Source of the DNA: Planctomycetota bacterium
Lineage (GTDB): Bacteria; Planctomycetota; UBA1135; GCA-002686595
NCBI GenBank assembly: GCA_020853575.1
Contig: JADYYP010000081.1
Location: forward strand, 149,152-213,151
Reading direction: 5' to 3'
Length of the DNA stretch: 64,000 bases
Shown: piece after piece, positions 52,222 through 59,845 of the stretch
How the letters are laid out: the number at the start of each line of letters is the position of its first letter
Position numbering within the stretch: the first letter of the stretch is position 1
The notes under the pieces: model-generated
Seen by the model: only the letters and a program-made list of their open reading frames with translations
Databases searched by the model: none
Told to the model about the DNA's origin: nothing
Position numbers and translations under genes: made by a program

Positions 52222-55200
52222 TCAGCTCGTCGCGCTGGGTGCTGCGCCGTGAGGCGGTTCGCCTTCGTCCGATTCCTCGTCCGCACCGGGAAGCCCGGTG
52301 CTGTCACGTGACGCGCTCGTCTCCGATTCGGTCGCATGGGCGGTGTTGGCTCCGTCGCCCGCCTCCCAGACTTCCGGCCTCGGGCCAGGGAGTCCGTCGG
52401 CGCGCGTTCCGGTGAAGATGCGGTAGAGCGCGGGCAGCACGACGAGCGTTAGGAGGGTGCTGGAGATCAGGCCGCCTATGACGACAGTCGCGAGTGGTCG
52501 CTGCACCTCGGCCCCCGTGCCGGTAGCGATCGCCATCGGCACGAACCCGAGAGAAGCCACGAGCGCCGTCATCAAGACGGGCCGCAATCTTGTGATCGAG
52601 CCGTGGATAATTGCGGCGTCGATCGCCTCGCCCTTCTCTCGCAGTTGGTTGATGAAGATGATCATCACCAAGCCGTTGAGCACGGCGACGCCAGACAGCG
52701 CGATGAAGCCGACGGCCGCAGAGATCGAGAACGGCATGTCGCGCAGCCACAACGCAACGACTCCACCCGTGAGTCCAAGCGGGACGGCCGCGAACACGAG
52801 CAGCGAATACTTGAAGCTCTTGAACGTCGCGAAGAGCAGCAAGAGGATCATCGCGAAGCACACCGGCACGACGATCGAGAGTCGCTGCTTCGCCGCGACC
52901 AAGTTCTCGAACTGACCGCCCCATACGAGCCACTGCCCAGCCGGTAGCGCGAGAGCGCCGATCCTCTCTTGCGCCTCGGTCACGAACGAGCCGAGATCGC
53001 GTCCACGAACGTTGCACTGCACGACGATGCGCCGCTTGCCGTTCTCGCGGCTGATCTGGTTGACCCCTTCGGCCACCTCGATGCGAGCGACCGTTCCCAG
53101 CGGCACGAATCCTCGCTCCATCGGGGCGCGGGACAGTGCCGCTCCGCCATCATCCGAGAGCGCAGGCAGGCCCGGCTCTTGCGGTTCCTGCTCGCCGCGC
53201 GGCAGTGGAATCGGTAGCCGGTCGAGGATGTCCACTTTGCCCCGCAGCGCGTCAGGGAGTCGCACCACGAGATCGAAGCGACGGTCGCCCTCGAAGACGA
53301 GGCCCGCTTCGCGACCGCCCATCGCGACGGCGACCACGTCCTGCACGTCGGACAGGTTCAAGCCGTAGCGCGCGAGCACCGCCCGATCGGGATCGACCGT
53401 CATCACGGGCAGTCCTTCGGTCTGCTCGACCTTGGCATCGGCGACGCCGGCGATTCCTTGCAGCGTCCCGAGCACCTTGTCGGCAGTCTCCTGCATCGAC
53501 GCGAAGTCGTCGCCATACACCTTCACGGCCACGTCGCCACGTACACCGGAGATGAGTTCGTTGAACCGCATCTGGATCGGCTGCGTGAACTCGTAGTTGT
53601 TGCCCGGAACCGACTGAACCGTCAGCTCGATCAGCTTGATCAGCTTGGCCTTGTGCCCCTGCGCTGGGACGCCACTCTCGGCCTCTTCGCCGTGGCCGTG
53701 CTCGCCTTCCTCGTGGGCGTCATCGTGTGGTCGGGCGGACTCCAACTCGGCGATGCGGCGGTCGAGGTCCTCTTCGCTGCGCCACTCCTCTCGCGGCTTG
53801 AGGATGATGAACGTGTCCGACACGTTGGGCGGCATCGGATCGGAGGCCAGTTCAGCCGTACCGGTCTTCGAGTAGGTGAAAGCGACCTCCGGGAACGTGG
53901 CGACGGTGCGTTCCACGTCGTACTGCATCAACTGCGACTGTGTGATCCCCGTCGATGGAATGCGCATCGCGTGCATGGCGATGTCCTTCTCGTCGAGCGT
54001 CGGCACGAACTCCTGGCCCAGATGGCCGAACAGCACCACTGCACCGGCGAATGCGCCGATGGCCGTCGCGACGACGGCGTAGCGCATCTTCACCGCCACT
54101 CGAACCACGGGCGCGTACAGAGCCTTCGCCCAGCGGACGAGGAACATGTCCTTCTCGGTGACTCGCCCCCGAATGCAGAGCGCGACCATCGCGGGCACGA
54201 ACGTCAGCGACAGGACGAACGCAGCGATCAGCGCGAAGATGACCGTCAAGGCCATCGGGTGGAACATCTTCCCCTCGACGCCCGAGAGGGCGAGGATCGG
54301 GAAGTAGACGGTGATGATGATCGCCTCGCCGAACGCGGTCGCTTTGCGGACTTCCTTCGAGGCATCGAAGACGACGTGCAGTCGCTCCTGGAGCGTCAGC
54401 AAGCGTCCCTTGTGGTGCTGCTCTTCCGCGAGCCGTCGCAGGCAGTTCTCCACGATGATCACAGCACCATCGACGATCAGGCCGAAGTCGATCGCCCCGA
54501 GCGACATGAGGTTGCCGCTTACCCGGCCCTGCACCATCCCCGTAGCCGTCATGAGCATCGAGAGCGGGATCGCGAGTGCGCAGATCAGCGCCGCGCGCCA
54601 GTTCCCGAGCATCACGAGCAGCACGACGATGACGAGAATCGCGCCTTCGACGAGGTTCTTCTGAACCGTCGCGATCGTTGCATCGACGAGCTTGGTGCGA
54701 TTGAGCACCGTCTTTGCTCGGATTCCCTCGGGAAGTGAGCGCTGGATGTCGCCCATCTTGGCGTCCACCGCAGCCGCGACCGTGCGGCTGTTCGCTCCGA
54801 TCAGCATCACGGCAGTTCCGACGACAACGTCTTCGCCGTTCTCGCTTGCCGATCCCGTGCGCAGCTCGCGGCCGACACCGACGCCATCTGGGCCGACAAC
54901 ATCGCGCACGTAGATCGGTACGCCGTTGCGTGTACCGATCACGATGGTCTCGATCTCGTCGATCGATTGGATGCGGCCGGTGGCGCGGACGAGGTACGAC
55001 TCGCCCTTGTGCTCCACGTACCCCGCACCCGTGGAGACGTTGTTCTTCTCCAGCGCTTCGACCACGTCCGCGAAGGTGAGCCCGTAGGACACGAGCTTCA
55101 TCGGGTCGGGCTGCACGTGGTACTGCTTCACGTAACCGCCGATCGCGTCCACCCCCGCGACATCCTTCACGCTCTTGAGCTGCGGCCGGATGATCCAGTC

Positions 55201-55773
55201 CTGCACCTCGCGCAGGTAGGCGGCCAGCTCCACGTCCGTCGTGAGGCGCGTGCCCTCAGGCGTCAGATAGGCACCATCGGTCTGCCATCCCGATTCGCCG
55301 TCGCGAACCACGGCACCCTTGCCGCGCGGGTGCTCGTACTCGACTGTGTACATGTACACCTCGCCGAGCCCCGTCGCGATCGGCCCCATGATCGTCTCGA
55401 CGCCGGGAGGCAGGCTCCCGCTCGCCTCGCGCAGTCGCTCGCCAACTTGCTGACGCGCGAAGTAGATGTCCACGCCATCCTCGAAGACGGCGGTGACCTG
55501 TGCAAAGCCGTTGCGCGAGAGCGATCTCGTGTATTCGAGCCCAGGGATTCCAGCGAGCGCGTTCTCCATCGGGAACGTGACCTGCTTCTCGACCTCGAAG
55601 GGCGAGAGCGAGGGCGCGACCGCGTTGACCTGGACTTGGTTGTTCGTGATGTCAGGTACGGCGTCGATCGGCAGGCGCTGGAGCTGGAACAAGCCGACAG
55701 CCGCAACGACCGCCGTCAGTACGACGATCAGCCAGCGGTTCTTGATCGAGAAGTGGAGCAGGGATTCGAGCAT
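52222..55773 (-). CDS. czcA: heavy-metal efflux RND transporter, CzcA/CusA family
   Basis: 1183 residues, longer than the ~1040-1070 usual for the family. It is the inner-membrane proton/metal antiporter of a three-part exporter. Family marks are RLPIDAVPDITNNQVQVN near the N-terminus, the proton-relay motif DFGLIVDGAVIIVEN with D429, D435 and E442 (the pattern of divalent-cation pumps), and GTAELASDPMPPNVSDT. The extra length comes partly from a His/Asp/Glu-rich insert (~682-705, HDDAHEEGEHGHGEE) and an acidic C-terminal tail. The DFG...DG...E set suggests Zn/Co/Ni/Cd rather than Cu/Ag. It is 20 nt downstream of czcB. Confidence 0.95.
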   Translation of the reverse strand: MLESLLHFSIKNRWLIVVLTAVVAAVGLFQLQRLPIDAVPDITNNQVQVNAVAPSLSPFEVEKQVTFPMENALAGIPGLEYTRSLSRNGFAQVTAVFEDGVDIYFARQQVGERLREASGSLPPGVETIMGPIATGLGEVYMYTVEYEHPRGKGAVVRDGESGWQTDGAYLTPEGTRLTTDVELAAYLREVQDWIIRPQLKSVKDVAGVDAIGGYVKQYHVQPDPMKLVSYGLTFADVVEALEKNNVSTGAGYVEHKGESYLVRATGRIQSIDEIETIVIGTRNGVPIYVRDVVGPDGVGVGRELRTGSASENGEDVVVGTAVMLIGANSRTVAAAVDAKMGDIQRSLPEGIRAKTVLNRTKLVDATIATVQKNLVEGAILVIVVLLVMLGNWRAALICALAIPLSMLMTATGMVQGRVSGNLMSLGAIDFGLIVDGAVIIVENCLRRLAEEQHHKGRLLTLQERLHVVFDASKEVRKATAFGEAIIITVYFPILALSGVEGKMFHPMALTVIFALIAAFVLSLTFVPAMVALCIRGRVTEKDMFLVRWAKALYAPVVRVAVKMRYAVVATAIGAFAGAVVLFGHLGQEFVPTLDEKDIAMHAMRIPSTGITQSQLMQYDVERTVATFPEVAFTYSKTGTAELASDPMPPNVSDTFIILKPREEWRSEEDLDRRIAELESARPHDDAHEEGEHGHGEEAESGVPAQGHKAKLIKLIELTVQSVPGNNYEFTQPIQMRFNELISGVRGDVAVKVYGDDFASMQETADKVLGTLQGIAGVADAKVEQTEGLPVMTVDPDRAVLARYGLNLSDVQDVVAVAMGGREAGLVFEGDRRFDLVVRLPDALRGKVDILDRLPIPLPRGEQEPQEPGLPALSDDGGAALSRAPMERGFVPLGTVARIEVAEGVNQISRENGKRRIVVQCNVRGRDLGSFVTEAQERIGALALPAGQWLVWGGQFENLVAAKQRLSIVVPVCFAMILLLLFATFKSFKYSLLVFAAVPLGLTGGVVALWLRDMPFSISAAVGFIALSGVAVLNGLVMIIFINQLREKGEAIDAAIIHGSITRLRPVLMTALVASLGFVPMAIATGTGAEVQRPLATVVIGGLISSTLLTLVVLPALYRIFTGTRADGLPGPRPEVWEAGDGANTAHATESETSASRDSTGLPGADEESDEGEPPHGAAPSATS

Positions 55774-55793
55774 GGGATGGTCTCCTGTGAGTC

Positions 55794-57179
55794 TCAGTGC
55801 TCGTGCGCCGCAGCGCCCTTGCCCAGATCAGCCTTGAGGATGAACGTGCCCTCGCTGACGAAGAGTTCGCCCTCGACGAGGCCGGAGAACACAGGGACGA
55901 GCCCACCAACTGCACGACCGATCGTGACGGCGCGCTTCGCGTAGGTGTTGGGTTCGCCTTCGACCGGAACGAACAGTGCCGGTCCACCCTCGACGGTCTG
56001 GATCGCGTCCTCCGGCACGGCGACCACTGGAGCGGGGGACGGCTCGCCGGGTTCCATCTCGACGAGTTCTGCCTGCGCGAACATCCCCGGTCGCAACCCA
56101 AGCTCGGCGATCGGGACTTCGATGCGAACTTGCGCCGTGCGTGTAGTGGGATCGACGAACGGCGAGATGAACGCAACCGAGCCCTCGAAGCGCTTGCTAC
56201 CGGCCTCGCTGAGGGAGCCGACGCTGATCCACGCCTTGGCTCCCGCGTGGATTCGGAGGAGCTTCGCCTCGGGAACATCCGCGAGCACCCACAACTTCGT
56301 GGCGTCTGCGAGCACCATGAGGTACTCGCGATCGGGGCCGACCAACTCGCCAAGGGTCACCTCGCGCTGCACGACGACGCCGTCGATGGCGGCGCGGATC
56401 GCGTAGCGCGGAACGACCTCCCCCGTCGTCGCAAGCGCCTCGATCGCGTCGTGGTTCATCCCGAGCAGGTGTAGGCGGTTGGCGGCGGCCGTTCGCGAAG
56501 ACTCGGCGGCCTTGAGCGCCGCGATCGAGACCTTGTGTTCGGCCTCTCGACGCTGGACCTCGGTGAGCGAGATGCCCTGCGACTTGTCGTAGAGACCCTG
56601 CGCACGCTCCCACGCGACCTTGGAGAGGTCCACGGCCGGACCGGCGGTCTCAACGGCGACGCGGCGCTGCAAGTAATCGGCCTGAGCTTCGCCGAGTTCT
56701 GGGCTCTCGATCACGGCCAGCTCCTGTCCAGCCTTCACGGGATCGCCGACTCGCACGTTGACCTCGGCGATCCGACCGCGAAGCGGCGATCCGACGTGCG
56801 CCATCGCCTCGGTGTTGAAGCCGACTCGCGCGGGAGCCGTGATCGTCGGCCGCAGCACCCAAAGCTGGGCAGCCTGCGTCTTGATTCCGTAGCGGGCGAC
56901 CGCGTCGCTCGTGAGCATCACTTCGTCGGTGTGCTCGGCTTTGCCTTCGGCAGCGTGCGCGTGACCATCCTCCTGCGTGTGATCGTCCTGCTCAGCCGCG
57001 TCCACGCGCGGCACGGCACTGTGCGAGTCTTTGCCCTGTCCATCGCAGGAAGTGAGCAGTGCGAGTGAGACGAGCAACGCTGACGCGGCGAGGCGTGCGC
57101 GATGCGTCACGCGGTGGGCTGAGAGGCAACCCGTCGTCGTGTAGTCGTGGGTGTTGTTCTTCATGGCGAATCGGATCAC
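55794..57179 (-). CDS. czcB: RND periplasmic adaptor, CzcB family
   Basis: 461 residues. A lipobox (LLTSC, C45) follows the hydrophobic stretch, and an internal ATG at 57164 would shorten the leader. A His/Asp/Glu-rich patch (~52-86, DDHTQEDGHAHAAEGKAEHTDE) precedes the adaptor core, as in CzcB-type proteins. The core has barrel-sandwich lipoyl-like halves (GSPLRGRIAEVNVRVGDPVKAGQ; YAIRAAIDGVVVQREVTLGE), a central helical hairpin (~165-245) and a beta-barrel with TKLWVLADVPEAKL. It joins the pump to the outer-membrane channel. The start overlaps the czcC stop by 4 nt. Confidence 0.94.
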   Translation of the reverse strand: MIRFAMKNNTHDYTTTGCLSAHRVTHRARLAASALLVSLALLTSCDGQGKDSHSAVPRVDAAEQDDHTQEDGHAHAAEGKAEHTDEVMLTSDAVARYGIKTQAAQLWVLRPTITAPARVGFNTEAMAHVGSPLRGRIAEVNVRVGDPVKAGQELAVIESPELGEAQADYLQRRVAVETAGPAVDLSKVAWERAQGLYDKSQGISLTEVQRREAEHKVSIAALKAAESSRTAAANRLHLLGMNHDAIEALATTGEVVPRYAIRAAIDGVVVQREVTLGELVGPDREYLMVLADATKLWVLADVPEAKLLRIHAGAKAWISVGSLSEAGSKRFEGSVAFISPFVDPTTRTAQVRIEVPIAELGLRPGMFAQAELVEMEPGEPSPAPVVAVPEDAIQTVEGGPALFVPVEGEPNTYAKRAVTIGRAVGGLVPVFSGLVEGELFVSEGTFILKADLGKGAAAHEH

Positions 57180-58717
57180 GGCTTGTTCGGTAGAGGGACG
57201 ACGCGATCGGCAGCGAGCTGCATCGAAGGAGCGGGTGGCGATCCCGCGTCGGCGAGTTGCTCGGCGACGCCAGGGCCGCCCACCGCACGCTGCAAGCGGA
57301 CGAGCGCACGTGCGGCTTGCGCCTCGACTTCGATCGCTTGGGTCTGCGCGACGCGCATGTCCTGCTCGGCGAGGAAGAGCGGCGTCACATCCGTCTGACC
57401 GGCGCGGTAAGCGTCCTCGGCGAGTTGTCGCCGTTGACGTTGCAGCGGGATCAGCTCGCGCTCGATTCTTGCGAGGTTCGCGGTGCTCGCCGCGAAGCCT
57501 TGGTAGGCAACACGAACGTCCTCGACCACCCGTCGCTTTGCGAGCGTCAGCTCATGCCGGGCTTCGAGCTGCTCGGCAGTGTTGACCGCTCGTCGCGCTT
57601 CGCCGGAGTCAAAGATGGGCAGCGGCGCTGAGATCGACGGCCCGACTTGCCAGCCGCCTCCGCTCTGCGCTTCGAGCCCGGCGCTCGCACCCTCCCACGG
57701 TAGGAGGCGAACAAGTGCGGCTTCGTCGCCGAGAGCCTTGAGTCTCCAAGCGAGTGCCTGGATCTCGGGACGCGCGATCAGCGCCGCGTCGGTCCAGTCG
57801 CGCTCGGATCGTCGGCGCAGCTCCGGCGCAGTCCACGGGTCGAGCGTCCATGTCGCGGCGGCCGATGGTTCCCCGATCAAACGCGCGAGCCGGAGTCGGC
57901 TCGTCCGCTCGTCCAGTCGCGCGCGGTCGATGGACACTTGAAGCTCCACGCGCTGCGCTTGCAGGGTGACGAGATCGCTGCGCGTTCCCTCACCTGCGTC
58001 GAGCCGGGCCTGCGACGTGGTGACGAGGCGCTCCACGAGCCCGAGTCGCTCTTCGAGCAGCGGTAGCAGCGCGGCGGATGTCTGCGCATCCACGTAGCGC
58101 TCTTGGACTTCGCTGATTACGTCCAGTGCGGCGACGACCGCGTCGGCCGCCACGGCTCGGAGCCGGTTGTCAGCGGCGCTCGCGCGGGTCGGGCGCTGGA
58201 GCGCCTGGACGAACTCCTGCACGAACGACGCCTCGAACTGTGGGCTGCCCTCACCGGCTCGAAAGACGACGCTCAGCACAGGGTTGGGGAGCAGCCGTGC
58301 TTGATCCGCTTGCGCCAGCGCGACGCGCACGCGGGCGAGCGCGGCCTGGAGGCCAGGATCTGAGGTGACCGCGCGTCGAACGGCCTCGCGAATCGAGAGC
58401 GCGCCGTCGGCGGCATCGGGCTCGTCGAGCGGACCGCCCTCGGGGCCGACGACACGGAACTCCAGCGGAGCCGGTAGCTGCGCGGCCTGTTCGATCGCCG
58501 TCTCTGGCGCGACCTCGCTGCGCGGCGGTGCCTGACAGGCTCCCAGCGCGAACGAAGCGACGAGGGCGGGGATCGCTATCGCCGCAGACGATGGCTGCGG
58601 GCGCGGATCAAGTGTTCGAGTCGGAACGCAGACAGAGAAACGAAGTCGCAAGGAAGCTCTCCACGTCGCACGGGGCCTGACAAGGGCCTCGGCAGACGTG
58701 CCGAGGCGCAACACCAT
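57176..58717 (-). CDS. czcC: RND outer-membrane channel, CzcC (TolC/OEP) family
   Basis: 513 residues. A long basic leader runs to VASFALGACQAPP, a lipobox with C61; a downstream start is possible. Two outer-membrane-efflux repeats follow, each a helical hairpin: SIREAVRRAVTSDPGLQAAL with RVALAQADQARLLPNPVLSV, and RPEIQALAWRLKALGDEAAL with the second-repeat segment SAPLPIFDSGEARRAVNTAE. It forms the trimeric exit duct through the outer membrane. It is the second gene of the exporter operon, 47 nt after the Cys-rich gene. Confidence 0.92.
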   Translation of the reverse strand: MVLRLGTSAEALVRPRATWRASLRLRFSVCVPTRTLDPRPQPSSAAIAIPALVASFALGACQAPPRSEVAPETAIEQAAQLPAPLEFRVVGPEGGPLDEPDAADGALSIREAVRRAVTSDPGLQAALARVRVALAQADQARLLPNPVLSVVFRAGEGSPQFEASFVQEFVQALQRPTRASAADNRLRAVAADAVVAALDVISEVQERYVDAQTSAALLPLLEERLGLVERLVTTSQARLDAGEGTRSDLVTLQAQRVELQVSIDRARLDERTSRLRLARLIGEPSAAATWTLDPWTAPELRRRSERDWTDAALIARPEIQALAWRLKALGDEAALVRLLPWEGASAGLEAQSGGGWQVGPSISAPLPIFDSGEARRAVNTAEQLEARHELTLAKRRVVEDVRVAYQGFAASTANLARIERELIPLQRQRRQLAEDAYRAGQTDVTPLFLAEQDMRVAQTQAIEVEAQAARALVRLQRAVGGPGVAEQLADAGSPPAPSMQLAADRVVPLPNKP

Positions 58718-58764
58718 CCGCTTTGCGTGGCGATGCCACGCTCAGCCAGGAAGGGTGCGCGCCT

Positions 58765-59205
58765 CTAGACGAGGAGAACTACGCTGCGGATGTGCGCCAA
58801 CGAGTCGGCGACACGTGGGATGCACGGAGGCGGCCCGCGTCCAGCGGCGACCGTCGGCAGAGCGTGCTGAACACGAACGTCCGGCGGCGGCGCGATCCAC
58901 GGGCCGACTTGGATCTCGATGGACCGTGACTGCGCCAGTTGCTGCTCGGGCGATCCCGGCACCGCGAGGTCGAGGCAAGGGCACGGCGCGCCGTCGCTCG
59001 TTGTAGCGGTGGCCTGGACCGGGGTGTCACTCTCCTCGTGCCCTTCGCAACCACCGCAACTCGCATCCGCCGCCTTGACCTCGATGCTCACGCACCCGTC
59101 TTCCTCGATGCACACGACGAACCCCTGCGCCGGGGTCAATCCGGTCAGGAGCACGAGTGCGAGGCAGAGCCACGCGGTGAGGCGGTGGAGCAGGGACAAC
59201 GTCAC
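58765..59205 (-). CDS. secreted cysteine-rich protein leading the metal-exporter operon
   Basis: 146 residues from the GTG at 59205. A signal peptide (HRLTAWLCLALVLLTGLTPA) precedes a mature region with C32, C38, C50, C53, C75 and C77 (VCIEEDGC; SCGGCEGHEE; CPC). The rest is low in complexity. Metal binding in the periplasm is inferred from the cysteines and from its place directly before czcC. A hairpin (GGGGC/GCCCC, 59239-59258) lies in its leader and the TAGACA dyad is 75 nt upstream of the start. Confidence 0.72.
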   Translation of the reverse strand: MTLSLLHRLTAWLCLALVLLTGLTPAQGFVVCIEEDGCVSIEVKAADASCGGCEGHEESDTPVQATATTSDGAPCPCLDLAVPGSPEQQLAQSRSIEIQVGPWIAPPPDVRVQHALPTVAAGRGPPPCIPRVADSLAHIRSVVLLV

Positions 59206-59279
59206 GAGGGAGGGGATCGTACGGACTTCGGCACACCGGGGGCAAGCACTTGAGCCCCTGGCAGGCGGGGGGCTCACGC

Positions 59280-59294
59280 TAGACACGTTGTCTA
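59280..59294. promoter_or_regulatory. island dyad upstream of the metal-exporter operon
   Basis: TAGACA-CGT-TGTCTA, a perfect 6+6 inverted repeat with a 3-nt centre, flanked by C and G to make 7+7. It lies 75 nt upstream of the first gene of the cys-rich-czcCBA operon, a position suited to an operator. Other copies are at 51684, 61897 and 62488. No useful promoter elements are seen beside it. Confidence 0.68.
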
Positions 59295-59446
59295 GGAGGC
59301 GTCTTACGGGCGGGGCGTGCGGAAGTTGGCGCAGGCGGCGGGCAGCCTGCTCCAGGCCGCCGCGAATGTCCATCCAGCGTGTCGGGTGGATTACCGAGGA
59401 CGGGGGCGTAGCGAAGACCGCTACACCGCACCCTGTTCGCTGGCGC

Positions 59447-59740
59447 TCAAGAGGGACGCGAAGCACGCAAGAGCCGATAGGGCTGCGGCAAACGACGCCC
59501 GTCGGTCGGGATGCGCCACTCCAAGTTGTCCGCCCGGTTGTTCGTCAGGTCACCGTCCTTGTGGTGCGGGACGTGCTCGGGTGAAGGTTGGGGACCGACG
59601 TGAGCCTTGCAAACCAGCATGGCAACCGGCGCGAGGTAGTAGTCGCCATTCTCCAGTTCGAGGATCGAGTACACGTCGCCCCGAGGGTTGAGAACGGCAC
59701 TCTTGGAGTCGTCGAAGATGGGCACGTCTTTCAAGTTCAT
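59447..59740 (-). CDS. small HNH endonuclease-like protein
   Basis: 97 residues. The stretch VPHHKDGDLTNNRADNLEWR is the HNH_3-type motif (HH...N...NLEW) of small phage- and intron-type homing or packaging nucleases. The N-terminal part (SKSAVLNPRGDVYSILELEN) resembles the module that precedes HNH in such proteins. It lies about 105 nt downstream of the ATPase-nuclease gene on the same strand. It is probably an independent selfish or phage-derived gene. Confidence 0.75.
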   Translation of the reverse strand: MNLKDVPIFDDSKSAVLNPRGDVYSILELENGDYYLAPVAMLVCKAHVGPQPSPEHVPHHKDGDLTNNRADNLEWRIPTDGRRLPQPYRLLRASRPS

Positions 59741-59845
59741 GTTGTCGTTCAGGCTGATTGTCGAGCGACTTCTGCCAGAGCCCAGTGCCCGGCGCGAGTC
59801 GGATCGCGAGGTGTCCGAGCGTACTCCTACTCCAACGTGCCGGGG

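Noticed and set aside
58765..59466. longer version of the Cys-rich protein starting at 59466
   Set aside because: It would translate through the dyad and leader hairpin and add 87 unusual residues before a clear signal peptide.
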